Shown here: piece after piece, positions 1 to 8,574 of the stretch
How positions within the stretch are numbered: position 1 is the first letter of the stretch
How the letters are laid out: every line of letters begins with the position of its first letter
NCBI RefSeq assembly: GCF_014640115.1
Contig: NZ_BMGI01000002.1
Span: 558,001 to 622,000, forward strand
DNA: 64,000 nt
DNA from: Sinisalibacter lacisalsi
GTDB taxonomy: Bacteria; Pseudomonadota; Alphaproteobacteria; Rhodobacterales; Rhodobacteraceae
Reading direction: 5' to 3'
Position numbers and translations under genes: made by a program
Notes under the pieces: model-generated
Told to the model about the DNA's origin: nothing
The model's database searches: none
Seen by the model: the letters and a program-made list of their open reading frames with translations, nothing else

Positions 1-636
1 GTGCATGTCGGGAAACGCCCGCTTCATCGCCTGCACCAGCGGGTAGTCGAGCGGCGGCACCTCGCGGTTTTCCTTCGGGCTGAGCCCCTTGAGCCAGGCC
101 TTGCGGGCGTGGATCGTCATCCGCCGCACCCCGGCCGCCTGCATCGTGTCGAGGAAGGCGGGCAGAACCTCGCCGGGCTCCTGGTCGTCCACCCCGATGC
201 GGCACTTCACCGTCACCTCCACGCCGCCGGCCGCGTCCTGCATCGCCCGCACGCAATCGGCCACCAGCCCCGGGCTCTTCATCAGCACCGCGCCGAAAGT
301 GCCCGATTGCACCCGGTCGGAGGGGCAGCCGACGTTGAGGTTCACCTCGTCGTAACCGCGCGCGGCGCAGAGCCTGGTGGCCTGCGCCAGCTCGCCCGGG
401 TCCGAGCCGCCAAGCTGAACCGCGACCGGGTGCTCCTCGGCGTTGTAATCCAGCAGATGAAGCGCGCCCCCCCGCACCAGCGCCGGCGCGGTGACCATCT
501 CGGTGTAGAGCAGGGCATGGCGGCTCATCACCCGGTGGAAATAGCGGCAATGCCGGTCGGTCCAGTCCATCATCGGCGCGACCGACAGGCGCGCGGCGGC
601 CCGCGCGGGGGTTTCAGAGAGGTCCGACTGTTGCAT
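1..636 (-). CDS. dusA: tRNA-dihydrouridine synthase A (3' end cut by window)
   Basis: Flavoenzyme that reduces uridines in the D-loop of tRNA to dihydrouridine. Read on the minus strand, the frame opens at ATG 636 (MQQSDLSE) and runs off the window edge, leaving 212 codons of a usual ~330. The Dus hallmark is visible: [14 protein letters not shown] near the N-terminus, [15 protein letters not shown] around the FMN and catalytic-cysteine region, and [17 protein letters not shown], which is characteristic of the DusA subfamily rather than DusB or DusC. The start is chosen because the conserved region begins about 16 residues later. The C-terminal helical domain lies outside the window. Confidence 0.93.
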   Translation of the reverse strand, partial: MQQSDLSETPARAAARLSVAPMMDWTDRHCRYFHRVMSRHALLYTEMVTAPALVRGGALHLLDYNAEEHPVAVQLGGSDPGELAQATRLCAARGYDEVNLNVGCPSDRVQSGTFGAVLMKSPGLVADCVRAMQDAAGGVEVTVKCRIGVDDQEPGEVLPAFLDTMQAAGVRRMTIHARKAWLKGLSPKENREVPPLDYPLVQAMKRAFPDMH

Positions 637-985
637 CCGTTCCGCGTGTCCCGACTGTGACCATGCCGGCGGCGTTCGGGCGGGGGCCGCCAGCGCCGGC
701 GTCAATGCGCCGGTTTAGCACCCCTCGCCCCGAGTTTTCCACCCCTCGCCGCAGCGCCGGCCCGCCCCGTTGGCGCCGCCGATCCACCGCCGGGTTGTGC
801 GGGGCACGCCAAAGGCGCCGAAAACCCCGCGCCTTCCAGCTGTGAAGGTCTCTGCGCGACATGCGCGAGCGCTTCATGGCCCACAACGCACCTGCGGTGC
901 CAGACGCGCGGCCCTCGCCGCCGGATCGGCGGTTTTTCTGCGTGGCCCATTCCCCCGCGGGCGGTTTTCCCGCAATCTGGGCCAC
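637..985. other. Intergenic region between divergent dusA and antiporter gene
   Basis: About 350 bases with no convincing gene. Open frames here have no recognisable product. It must hold promoters for both divergent neighbours, but no clear sigma-70 boxes were seen. An 11-base direct repeat, CACCCCTCGCC, occurs at 719-729 and 740-750 (period 21 bases), about 85-115 bases upstream of the dusA start. Its role is unknown. Confidence 0.5.
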
Positions 986-3499
986 ATGGACATCGTTCTC
1001 ATCACCACTGTCATCGCCTCGCTGTTCGTGGTGATCGGCGTGGCCGAGCCGCTGGCGGCGCGACTGCGGCTGCCCTACAGCGTGATCCTCGCGATGCTGG
1101 GGGTGCTGATCGGGGTCGGCGCGATCTTCTTCCTGCGCACCGAGTTGACCGATGCGCTGAACCCCGTGGCCGAGGCGATCCTCGGCCTGCCGATCCGCTC
1201 CAACGTCTTCCTCTACGTGTTCCTGCCGACGCTGCTGTTCCAGGCCACGCTGGGGATCAACCTGCGCCGGATGCTCGACGACTGGGTGCCGATCCTGGTG
1301 CTCGCGGTGGTCGCCGTCGTCGTCGCCACGCTGTTCGTCGGCTACGCGCTGTCATGGGTGAGCGCGCTGCCGCTGGCCGCCTGCCTTCTGATCGGCGCGA
1401 TCGTGTCGACCACCGATCCCTCGGCGGTCGTGGGCATCTTCCGGTCGATCTCGGCGCCGCGGCGGCTGGCGCGGATCATCGAGGGCGAGAGCCTGCTCAA
1501 CGACGCCGCCGCGATCGCGCTGTTCGGGCTGTTCATGGCCTTCGTGATGCTCGGCACACCCGATCCGACCCTGGGCGATGCCTTCACCCGCTTTCCGCTG
1601 CTGATCGCCGGCGGCGTGCTGACCGGATGGCTCGCCGCACGCCTCGCGGTCTGGCTGATGGCGCGCCTCGCCCGGCACGAGCTGGCGCAGATCTCGATCT
1701 CGGTCGCCCTGCCCTACCTCGCCTATATCGGCGCCGAACAGAGCGTGGGCGCCTCGGGCGTGGTCGCGGTGGTGACGGCGGGCAGCACGCTCAACCTCAT
1801 CGGCCCCGGCCGCGTGCCGCCCGCGGCCTGGGCGAACCTGCGCGAGATCTGGGATCTGCTCGCCCACTGGGCCGGCGCGCTGATCTTCATTCTCGCCGCC
1901 CTGCTCATCCCGAGACTGCTCGAAGGCGTGCGGCTCTCGGATTTCGTGCTGATCGCGGTGGTCGTGCTCGCCGCCATCGCCGCGCGGGCGGTGGTGCTGT
2001 TCGGGCTGATGCCGCTCCTGACCCTGCTGAAGCTCTCGCCGGCGGTGGAGCGGCCCTATCGCTACGCGATCCTCTGGGGCGGGCTGCGCGGCGCGGTCAC
2101 GCTGGCGCTGGCGCTGGCGGTGACCGAGAGCCTGCGGGTGCCGCTCGAGATCAAGCGCGTTGTCGGTATCCTCGCCACCGGGTTCACCCTGTTCACCCTG
2201 ATCGTCCAGGGCACAACGCTGCGCGCCTTCATCGCCCGGCTCGGCCTCGACCGGCTTTCGCCGATCGACGAGGCGCTGTCGCGCCAGGTCGTCGCCGTCG
2301 CGCTCCAGACGGTGCGCGAAGACGTGGCCCGCACCACCGCCAATTACGAGCTGACCCATGACATCGTGCGCGCCGAGGCCAAGCAGTTCGGCGAACGGCT
2401 CGACAGCGCGGTGAAAACGGCCGAGGAAAATCGCGAGATCCTCGATCGCGACCGGATCACCCTCGGCCTGATCGCGCTGGCGGGGGCGGAGCGCGACACC
2501 ATCCTGGCGCGCCTGCGCGAGCGCACGATCTCGCTGCGGATGTCGGAGCAGATCCTGTCCGACGCCGACCGGCTGATCGAGGGTGCGCGGTCGGGCGGGC
2601 GCAGCGGCTACCGGCGCGCCGCCCGTCGCGGCGTGGCCTATGGCCCGGCGCTGCGCGCCGCCGTCTGGCTCAACAGCCGGCTCGGCATCTCCTACCCGCT
2701 GGCCCGGATGACGGCCGACCGGTTCGAGCGGCTGCTGGCGCAGCGGGTGATCCTGCGCGACCTCGGCGGCTTCATCGACGGGCGCATCCGCCGCATCCAT
2801 GGCCGCCGGGTGGCCGAACTGCTGCAGGAGCTGCTGGCGCGACGGGTCGAGGAAGTGAAAACCGCGCTCGAAGGGCTGCGGCTGCAATACCCCGGCTATG
2901 CCGAGGAACTCGAGCGGCGCTTCATCCGCCGCACCGCGCTTCGGCTGGAGGAACGCGAATACGAGACCATGCGCGGCGACGGGCTGATCGGCGGCGAACT
3001 GCACGCCGCCCTGGTGCGCGACATCGCCGCGCGACGGATCGCGGCGGAGGACCGCCCGCGCCTCGACATCGCCCTGCAGCGCACCGAGCTGGTGCGGCAG
3101 TTTCCGCTGTTCTCCGACCTCGACAAGTCCGCCTCGAAACGCCTCGGGCGGGTTCTGAAAGCCCGCTATGTCAACGTCGGCGACGTTATCGTGCGCAAGG
3201 ACAGCACGCCGCGCAGCGTGTTCTTCATCGCCTCGGGCGCGGTCGAACTCGAAAGCGCCGGGCAGACCTGGCGGCTCGGGCGCGGCGAGATGTTCGGCCA
3301 GATGGCGATCCTGATGCAGAAGCCGCGCCGCGCCCAGGTGCGCGCGATCGCACCCTCGACCCTGCTGGTGCTGGACGAGGCACGGTTCCGGCGCCTGCTG
3401 CGGCGCAGCGCGGCGCTGCAGGCTGCGGTGCGCGCCAGCGCCGAGAAACGCGGCATCTCACCGGAGGCGCTGACCGCGGAGCCAGACCCCGCCGCATGA
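986..3499 (+). CDS. CPA1-family Na+/H+ antiporter with C-terminal cyclic-nucleotide-binding domain
   Basis: Predicted inner-membrane cation/proton exchanger of 837 residues. The N-terminal ~420 residues hold about a dozen hydrophobic segments with CPA1 motifs: STTDPSAVVGIF, GESLLNDAAAIALF and GGLRGAVTLALAL. A charged cytoplasmic region of ~270 residues follows. Residues ~700-810 form a cNMP-binding/Crp-like domain (QFPLFSDLD, SVFFIASGAVELE, GEMFGQMAIL, then a basic patch). The start is ATG 986 because it begins directly with the first membrane helix; the frame is open further upstream, but that part is Arg/Pro-rich and non-homologous. The tail suggests allosteric control by a cyclic nucleotide (inference). 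Ion specificity cannot be told from sequence. Confidence 0.88.
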   Translation: MDIVLITTVIASLFVVIGVAEPLAARLRLPYSVILAMLGVLIGVGAIFFLRTELTDALNPVAEAILGLPIRSNVFLYVFLPTLLFQATLGINLRRMLDDWVPILVLAVVAVVVATLFVGYALSWVSALPLAACLLIGAIVSTTDPSAVVGIFRSISAPRRLARIIEGESLLNDAAAIALFGLFMAFVMLGTPDPTLGDAFTRFPLLIAGGVLTGWLAARLAVWLMARLARHELAQISISVALPYLAYIGAEQSVGASGVVAVVTAGSTLNLIGPGRVPPAAWANLREIWDLLAHWAGALIFILAALLIPRLLEGVRLSDFVLIAVVVLAAIAARAVVLFGLMPLLTLLKLSPAVERPYRYAILWGGLRGAVTLALALAVTESLRVPLEIKRVVGILATGFTLFTLIVQGTTLRAFIARLGLDRLSPIDEALSRQVVAVALQTVREDVARTTANYELTHDIVRAEAKQFGERLDSAVKTAEENREILDRDRITLGLIALAGAERDTILARLRERTISLRMSEQILSDADRLIEGARSGGRSGYRRAARRGVAYGPALRAAVWLNSRLGISYPLARMTADRFERLLAQRVILRDLGGFIDGRIRRIHGRRVAELLQELLARRVEEVKTALEGLRLQYPGYAEELERRFIRRTALRLEEREYETMRGDGLIGGELHAALVRDIAARRIAAEDRPRLDIALQRTELVRQFPLFSDLDKSASKRLGRVLKARYVNVGDVIVRKDSTPRSVFFIASGAVELESAGQTWRLGRGEMFGQMAILMQKPRRAQVRAIAPSTLLVLDEARFRRLLRRSAALQAAVRASAEKRGISPEALTAEPDPAA

Positions 3500-3512
3500 C
3501 CCCGCCGGATAC

Positions 3513-3542
3513 GAAAAAGCCCCCCCGGAAACCGGGAGGGCC
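3513..3542 (-). terminator. Rho-independent terminator of the sulfur operon
   Basis: On the minus strand the stem GGCCCTCCCGG/CCGGGGGGGC with a 3-base loop is followed by five T (positions 3518-3514). It lies just beyond the stop of the DUF442 gene and between two convergent genes. On the plus strand no T-run follows, so it mainly serves the minus-strand operon. Confidence 0.75.
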
Positions 3543-3568
3543 AATGTCGTGTCACCGAACGGGGCGGG

Positions 3569-3922
3569 TCAGGCGGCGGTTGCCATCCGCGCCTTAGCGG
3601 CGTTCCAGAGCGCCTCGCTGCGGGCCCCGGTGCGGCAGAAGGCGAAGACCTTGCCTTGCGTCTCGCGCATCGCCCTGGCAAAACCGCTGACCGCGTAGTC
3701 GGTCGGGCTGCGGTCGGCCTGAGGCAGGTAACGCGCCTCGATGCCGTTGTGCTTGCAGGCCTCGTTGATCTCGTTCCAGTCCGGCTGCCCGGCTTCCTCG
3801 CCGTCGGGCCGGTTGCAGATCACAACCCGGAACCCGGCGGCGGCAAGATGGGCGACGTCTTCGGGCCGGATCTGGCCCGCGACCGTGACTTGCTGGTCAA
3901 GCTCTTTCCAATCCCGGCGCAT
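3569..3922 (-). CDS. TIGR01244/DUF442 phosphatase-like sulfurtransferase of the bigR operon
   Basis: 117-residue cytoplasmic protein of the DUF442 family, fused to the Blh hydrolase in some relatives. It has the dual-specificity-phosphatase/rhodanese-like active-site loop AFCRTGARS near residue 95, with the candidate nucleophile Cys in CRTGARS. In this operon type the Cys probably carries a persulfide or acts as a sulfurtransferase (inference from family context). It lies 12 bases downstream of the metallo-beta-lactamase-fold gene, so the two are co-transcribed. Length and motif match the stand-alone form. Biochemical activity is uncertain. Confidence 0.85.
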   Translation of the reverse strand: MRRDWKELDQQVTVAGQIRPEDVAHLAAAGFRVVICNRPDGEEAGQPDWNEINEACKHNGIEARYLPQADRSPTDYAVSGFARAMRETQGKVFAFCRTGARSEALWNAAKARMATAA

Positions 3923-3934
3923 CGGCCTGCTCCA

Positions 3935-4834
3935 TTACAGGGTGTTGACCGGAACCTTGAGGAAGACCTTGCCGTCTTCTTCCGCCGGGGGCATCTCGCC
4001 GGCCCGCATGTTGACCTGCAGCGACGGGATGATCAGGCGCGGCATGGCGAGCTGGGCATCGCGCTCGGTGCGGAACTTGACGAAATCCTCTTTCGTCTTG
4101 CCGCCGCCGACGTGGATGTTGTGCTCTTTCTCTTCCGCCACCGTGGTCTCCCACTGGATGTCGCGGCCGTTGGGGCCGTAGTCGTGGCACATGAACAGCC
4201 GGGTTTCCTCGGGCAGGCTCAGCACCTTCTGGATCGAGTCGTAGAGCACGCCCGCGTCGCCGCCGGGGAAGTCGGCCCGCGCCGAGCCGCCATCGGGCAT
4301 GAACAGCGTGTCACCGACGAAGCCGGCATCGCCGACCACGTGGGTCATGCAGGCCGGGGTGTGGCCCGGGGTGTGCATCGCGAAAGCGGTCATGTTGCCG
4401 ATCTTGTAGGTGTCGCCTTCCTGGAACAGCTTGTCGAACTGCGAACCGTCACGCTGGAACTCGGTGCCCTCGTTGAACACCTTGCCGAAGGTGTCCTGCA
4501 CCACGGTGATGTTCTCGCCGATTCCGATCTTGCCGCCCAGCTTCTGCTGGATGTAGGGCGCGGCGGAGAGGTGGTCGGCGTGGACGTGGGTCTCGATCAG
4601 CCATTCGAGCTTGAGGCCGTTGTCCTCGATGTACTTGATCATCCTGTCGGCGCTCCCGTAGGAGATGCGGCCGGCGGCGTAGTCGATGTCCATGACCGAG
4701 TCGATCACCGCGCAGGCGTTCGACGTCGGATCCTTGACGACGTAGGAAATCGTGTTGGTATCGGGATCGAAGAAGGCTTCGACCTCGGGCTTCACGGAGG
4801 TGTCGACGGGGTAGTCGTTTGACAGGTCTTTCAT
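3935..4834 (-). CDS. blh: Metallo-beta-lactamase-fold hydrolase / persulfide dioxygenase (Blh type)
   Basis: 299-residue cytoplasmic enzyme of the ETHE1/Blh group, predicted to oxidise glutathione persulfide to sulfite using mononuclear iron. The metal motif THVHADH lies at residues 82-88 (His83, His85, Asp87, His88). Further ligands are plausible at HTPGHTPACMTH (His) and GFVGDTLF (Asp). Together with the downstream DUF442 gene and the YeeE/YedE pair upstream, it makes the classical bigR operon for hydrogen sulfide detoxification. The 174 bases between it and the YeeE gene are AT-rich near 4920-4990 and may carry an internal promoter. Confidence 0.9.
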   Translation of the reverse strand: MKDLSNDYPVDTSVKPEVEAFFDPDTNTISYVVKDPTSNACAVIDSVMDIDYAAGRISYGSADRMIKYIEDNGLKLEWLIETHVHADHLSAAPYIQQKLGGKIGIGENITVVQDTFGKVFNEGTEFQRDGSQFDKLFQEGDTYKIGNMTAFAMHTPGHTPACMTHVVGDAGFVGDTLFMPDGGSARADFPGGDAGVLYDSIQKVLSLPEETRLFMCHDYGPNGRDIQWETTVAEEKEHNIHVGGGKTKEDFVKFRTERDAQLAMPRLIIPSLQVNMRAGEMPPAEEDGKVFLKVPVNTL

Positions 4835-5008
4835 CGTTGCGCTCCTGTTGTCCGGGTGATCTTTCCCCGGTCCGGTTTCACTTCGCCCCGGCCCTGCCCT
4901 GATCGGGCGCCGCCGGTGCGGTTGATAGGATATCTAGGTATTGGCACGGCCCACGTAAAGGGTTCACATGCGGTTTTTTGAATTTGTTTGATTCCGGCCC
5001 GCCTCCGG

Positions 5009-5449
5009 TCATGCCGTGGCCGCCGAGGCGCGCAATGCGCCCAGCCGCATCAGCCCGCGCGCCACGAACATCCCGGCGATCAGAGCCGCGGTGAAGGCGA
5101 AAACCTCCATCCGGCCGGTGCCGAGCGCCGGCAGCGACGCGCCGGGGCAGAAGCCCGAAAGCCCCCAGCCGATGCCGAAAAGCACCGCACCCCCCACCAG
5201 TTTCACGTCGAGCACGCGCGAGGTGGGCAGTTGGAAGCGTGGCGCGAACACCGGCGCGGACCGGCGCAGGACCAGCCGGTAGCCGACCGCCGCCACCAGC
5301 AACGCGGTGACCATCACCACCGCGAGCGAAGGATCCCAGCCCCCGGCGACATCGAAGAAATTGAGCGTCTTGGCCGGGTTGGCCATGCCGCTGATGGAGA
5401 TTCCGAGGCCGAACAGCAGCCCGGCGAGGTAGATGGCGACAATTTGCAT
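5009..5449 (-). CDS. YeeE/YedE-family membrane protein, second half (thiosulfate/persulfide transporter-like)
   Basis: 146-residue membrane protein (DUF395) with about four hydrophobic helices and the conserved Cys motif GLSGFCPGASLPALGTG. Single-length YeeE proteins hold both halves in one chain; here the halves are separate genes. The start ATG 5449 (MQIVAIYLAGLLFG) overlaps the TAA of the preceding gene as TAATG, with GGGAGG upstream, so translation is coupled. Family knowledge: E. coli YeeE takes up thiosulfate. In bigR operons the pair is linked to sulfur-species transport, but direction and substrate are inferred. Confidence 0.87.
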   Translation of the reverse strand: MQIVAIYLAGLLFGLGISISGMANPAKTLNFFDVAGGWDPSLAVVMVTALLVAAVGYRLVLRRSAPVFAPRFQLPTSRVLDVKLVGGAVLFGIGWGLSGFCPGASLPALGTGRMEVFAFTAALIAGMFVARGLMRLGALRASAATA

Positions 5450-5886
5450 TACATGCCTCCCCAGATATGGCGCACCGCGTAGACGGTGAGCCCGGTGGTG
5501 ATCATGAAGGTGGTGGTGGCCACCAGCGAGCGGCGGGCGCCGCGGGCCAGGCCGCAGATGCCGTGGCCCGAGGTGCAGCCCGAGCCGAAGGTCACGCCGA
5601 GTCCGACCAGAAAACCGCCGACCAGCACCATCCACGGCGCCACCGGCACCTCGACAGCAGGCATTTCGCCGGCGAAGGCGAAATAGGCGGCCGGGCCGGA
5701 GACGAGACCCGCGAGGATCGCGGCCCGCCAGGCCCAGTCGGAAGACGAGGACGGGCTCAGAAAGCCCGCGAGAATGCCGGTGGCCCCGAAAACATTGCCG
5801 CGCAGGGCCAGCAGCATCACGGTGGCCATCCCGATCATCGCGCCGCCCGCGGCGGCGCTCACCGGGGTGAACGTCGTTTCAATCAT
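5449..5886 (-). CDS. YeeE/YedE-family membrane protein, first half
   Basis: 145-residue DUF395 membrane protein with about four helices and the motif GSGCTSGHGICGLAR, whose cysteines relay the sulfur substrate in YeeE homologues. It is the first gene of the minus-strand sulfur operon, divergent from the SqrR-type repressor, with the probable operator in the 216-base gap between them. It is coupled to the second half gene by a one-base overlap. The two proteins probably assemble into one pore. Confidence 0.87.
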   Translation of the reverse strand: MIETTFTPVSAAAGGAMIGMATVMLLALRGNVFGATGILAGFLSPSSSSDWAWRAAILAGLVSGPAAYFAFAGEMPAVEVPVAPWMVLVGGFLVGLGVTFGSGCTSGHGICGLARGARRSLVATTTFMITTGLTVYAVRHIWGGM

Positions 5887-5961
5887 GTGGTTCTTGCCTC
5901 ACTCAAGATGTTCTGTTCGCACCTCACGCTAACAAGGCGGTGGCGCGTGTCGCAAGCCATT

Positions 5962-5977
5962 ATTCAAACATATGAAT
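5962..5977. promoter_or_regulatory. Probable SqrR/BigR operator
   Basis: Imperfect palindrome ATTCAAACATATGAAT, that is ATTC-N8-GAAT, in an AT-rich island of the divergent region between the YeeE gene and the repressor. It matches the half-site arrangement I recall for SqrR of Rhodobacter capsulatus. A second perfect palindrome, TTGAATTCAA, lies at 6031-6040 nearer the repressor gene and may be a second site. Confidence 0.6.
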
Positions 5978-6102
5978 TTGTTGTGAGGTCGGCTTGACGC
6001 CCCTTTCGCCGCGGCGCAATGGCAGGCGGCTTGAATTCAAAACCGCGCAAGTGAATTGATTGCCCGTCCACAATCGCTTATGTCGGATAAAGGATTGCAG
6101 TC

Positions 6103-6501
6103 ATGAACAAGGTTGCCCGGATGAACGCCCACGTGATCACCGAGGATATGTCGGCAGAGGATATGGACAAGATGATGTCCTCGGCCTGCGATGCGTCGGC
6201 TCTGCTCAAGGCGATCAGCCACGAGGGGCGGCTGATGATCCTCTGCGCTCTCGTCACCGGCGAAAAATCGGTCACCGAGCTCGAGGAATTGCTGCACGCC
6301 CGCCAGGCCGCGGTGTCACAACAGCTGGCCCGGCTGCGCATGGAAGGGCTGGTCACGCCACGGCGCGAGGGCAAGGCGATCTACTACTCGCTTGCCGACG
6401 AGCGCCCCAAACGCATCCTCGAAGTGATCTACGAGATGTTCTGCTCCGTAGCGCCAGAGGGTGAAGGCGAGGTTGACGATCAGCCGGCCGCACGCGCCTG
6501 A
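6103..6501 (+). CDS. sqrR: ArsR/SmtB-family persulfide-sensing repressor (SqrR/BigR)
   Basis: 132-residue winged-helix repressor. The HTH is around residues 56-80 (SVTELEELLHARQAAVSQQL). Two cysteines at 48 (LMILCALV) and 114 (YEMFCSVA) are 66 residues apart, the same spacing as the persulfide-sensing Cys41/Cys107 pair of R. capsulatus SqrR; there they form a tetrasulfide bridge and release DNA. A third Cys29 lies near the N-terminus. The gene is divergent from the YeeE-Blh-DUF442 operon, which it very likely represses. It has no metal-binding CxC motif of true ArsR. Confidence 0.92.
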   Translation: MNKVARMNAHVITEDMSAEDMDKMMSSACDASALLKAISHEGRLMILCALVTGEKSVTELEELLHARQAAVSQQLARLRMEGLVTPRREGKAIYYSLADERPKRILEVIYEMFCSVAPEGEGEVDDQPAARA

Positions 6502-6541
6502 ACTCGCGCCGCCATCCCGCGCAACACCGTCAGGAGCCTTC

Positions 6542-7039
6542 ATGGCACAGAGCTTCATTCCCGGCCCGGACAACACCCGTGCCCTGCGCGGCGCGTTCGG
6601 GCGCTTCGCCACCGGCGTCACCGTGGTGACCGCCGCGGCCGAACGCGGGCCGATCGGGATCACCGCCAACAGCTTCACCTCGGTCTCGCTCGACCCGCCG
6701 CTCTTGCTGTGGTGCCCGGCGAAGGTATCGCGCCGCCATGATGCCTTCGTCAGCGCCGAACGCTTCGCCCTGCACGTGATGGGCACCGGACAGGACCAGA
6801 TCACCTGGGCCTTCGCCAATACCGCCGAGGCCTTCGAACATTGCGACTGGGAGCGGTCGGAACACGGCGTGCCGCTGATCTCGGGCTGCCCGGCGCGCTT
6901 CGAATGCACCATCCGCGACCGGATCGACGCGGGCGATCACACCGTGATCATCGGCCACGTCACCCGCGTCGCCACCGAGGACGGGCCGGTGGCGCGGGTG
7001 TTTCTCGGCGGGGATTACGGCCAGTTCGATCCGGGCTGA
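6542..7039 (+). CDS. Flavin reductase-like FMN-binding protein
   Basis: 165-residue protein of the flavin_reductase/DIM6-NTAB family, which supplies reduced FMN or FAD to partner monooxygenases. Recognisable stretches are RGAFGRFATGVTVVTA, GITANSFTSVSLDPPLL (flavin-binding region) and ARFECTIRDRIDAGDH with GHV, typical of the family. The start ATG 6542 is preceded by CAGGAG at good spacing. No oxygenase partner is adjacent, so the physiological partner is unknown. It is 40 bases downstream of sqrR on the same strand, but nothing shows functional linkage to sulfide. Confidence 0.85.
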   Translation: MAQSFIPGPDNTRALRGAFGRFATGVTVVTAAAERGPIGITANSFTSVSLDPPLLLWCPAKVSRRHDAFVSAERFALHVMGTGQDQITWAFANTAEAFEHCDWERSEHGVPLISGCPARFECTIRDRIDAGDHTVIIGHVTRVATEDGPVARVFLGGDYGQFDPG

Positions 7040-7049
7040 GCGCCCGGGA

Positions 7050-7460
7050 TCAGTTCTTAAGGATATCGCCGCGCCGGTAGGTCGCGCGATCGGTCGAGCC
7101 ATCCTTGTATTCGAGAACCACATCTACAGTCTCGATTGCACCCAAATCAAAGGAGACAAAGGGCGGGAATGTAAGATCGACCTGTGCGTTGGGGGCCACG
7201 TCATCAATATAGCAGGGCTCCATCTGAAATTGCTTTTCCGCCCCATCATTTACAGAGTACCTGATGCTCTCCAAACCGCACCGCCACGCCAGAAGGTGGC
7301 CAAAATCAAGAAAATCCTTACCGTCGTATTCCTTGACCGCAACCCAACGGTTCTTTGTGACATCAAAAACCTGTTTGCTGTCATCAGCCGATATGGGCTG
7401 CTGGCCCATCGCCGGCGTCGCCAGCGCCAGGATCAGACCGACCGTACGAAAAACCTTCAT
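7050..7460 (-). CDS. Hypothetical secreted protein, low GC
   Basis: 136-residue protein not recognised as any family. The start ATG 7460 gives an N-terminal signal peptide (MKVFRTVGLILALATPAMG) with likely cleavage before QQPIS. The mature part has two cysteines (AWRCGLES and EPCYIDD), probably a periplasmic disulfide, and a beta-rich C-terminal half. Base composition is visibly more AT-rich than all neighbours, suggesting recent acquisition. The plus strand here has open frames that look like shadows of this gene. Confidence 0.65.
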   Translation of the reverse strand: MKVFRTVGLILALATPAMGQQPISADDSKQVFDVTKNRWVAVKEYDGKDFLDFGHLLAWRCGLESIRYSVNDGAEKQFQMEPCYIDDVAPNAQVDLTFPPFVSFDLGAIETVDVVLEYKDGSTDRATYRRGDILKN

Positions 7461-7551
7461 TTGCGCTCCTGCACCGGGATGATCGAGGGTGCTTTTCCTC
7501 TCGGCATCTGGGCCTATACTGTCAGAAAAGCAAGGGGCAGGCAAAGCGATC

Positions 7552-8553
7552 ATGGCCAGGCAGGCGGAAAAGCGGGCAGCGTTCAACGTCGTGGTCGTCG
7601 GCCAGGCCGGGCGGCTGCAATACGAGGCCCTGCTGTTCGCCGCCTCGCTGCGCCGGAACGACCCGGGCTTCACGGGCCGGCTGTTCATCGCCGAACCCGA
7701 ACCCGGCGGCGCCTGGCCGAACGATCCGCGCATCGACCCCGAGGTGCGCGCGGCGCTGGAAGAGTTGAACGCCGAGATCCTGCCCTTCCCCGCGCGCCAT
7801 TTCGGCAAGTCCTACCCGCAGGGCAACAAGATCGAGGCGCTTCTGGCGCTGCCCGAGGGCGAACCCTTCGTCTTCTTCGACAGCGACACGGTGATCACCG
7901 GCGCGCTCAGCGCGGTGCCGTTCGATTTCGCCCGCCCCTCGGCCTCGATGCGGCGCGAGGGCACATGGCCCGAGATCGAGCTTTACGGCCCCGGCTACGG
8001 CGCGATCTGGAAATCGCTCTACGACCGCTTCGGGCTCGATTTCGAAAGCACGCTCGATCTTTCCGAGCCCGACGAATACTGGGGCCGCTACCTCTACTTC
8101 AACGCCGGCTGGTTCTTCGGCGCCGATCCGCACGGCTTCGGCCAGCGTTTCCTCGACACCGCGCTTTCGATCCGCGACGACCCGCCCGAGGAACTCGCGC
8201 TGCAAAGCCTCGACCCCTGGCTCGACCAGGTCGCGCTGCCCTTGGTGATCCATGCCCTCGGCGGCGGGCGGCCCGGCCCGGAGCTTGACGGGCTCGACGG
8301 CGCGGTCTCCTGCCACTGGCGGGTGCTGCCGCTGGCCTACGCCCGCGAGAGCGACCGGGTGATCGAGGCGATCGAGGCGGCGGCCGCGCCGAACCGGATC
8401 AAGAAGGTGCTCAAAGCCCATGATCCGATGAAGAAAATGATCTTTCACGGGCGCGGCCGGAAACTGCGCGAGATGTTCGACCGCGACCGCCTGCCGCGCT
8501 CCGAAAAGATCCTGCGCAACCGGATCAAGCGCGAGGGGTTCTGGATCCGCTGA
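7552..8553 (+). CDS. Glycosyltransferase-like protein (GT-A fold, DxD motif)
   Basis: 333-residue cytoplasmic protein with no transmembrane segment. A nucleotide-sugar-transferase-like N-terminal half starts with FNVVVVGQAGRLQYEALLF and carries FVFFDSDTVITG, a DxD motif at Asp110-Asp112. Further on, YFNAGWFFGAD and LDPWLDQVALPL resemble acceptor-site segments of GT8/GT-A enzymes. The C-terminus is strongly basic. The start ATG 7552 follows AAGGGGCAGG. Substrate and pathway are unknown and no glycan cluster is adjacent. Family assignment rests on these motifs alone. Confidence 0.6.
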   Translation: MARQAEKRAAFNVVVVGQAGRLQYEALLFAASLRRNDPGFTGRLFIAEPEPGGAWPNDPRIDPEVRAALEELNAEILPFPARHFGKSYPQGNKIEALLALPEGEPFVFFDSDTVITGALSAVPFDFARPSASMRREGTWPEIELYGPGYGAIWKSLYDRFGLDFESTLDLSEPDEYWGRYLYFNAGWFFGADPHGFGQRFLDTALSIRDDPPEELALQSLDPWLDQVALPLVIHALGGGRPGPELDGLDGAVSCHWRVLPLAYARESDRVIEAIEAAAAPNRIKKVLKAHDPMKKMIFHGRGRKLREMFDRDRLPRSEKILRNRIKREGFWIR

Positions 8554-8574
8554 GCGCGAAACACGCCGCCCGGC

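Noticed and set aside
770-985. Extension of the antiporter to an earlier start
   Set aside because: The added residues are Arg/Pro-rich with no membrane or signal character, and the first helix starts right at ATG 986.
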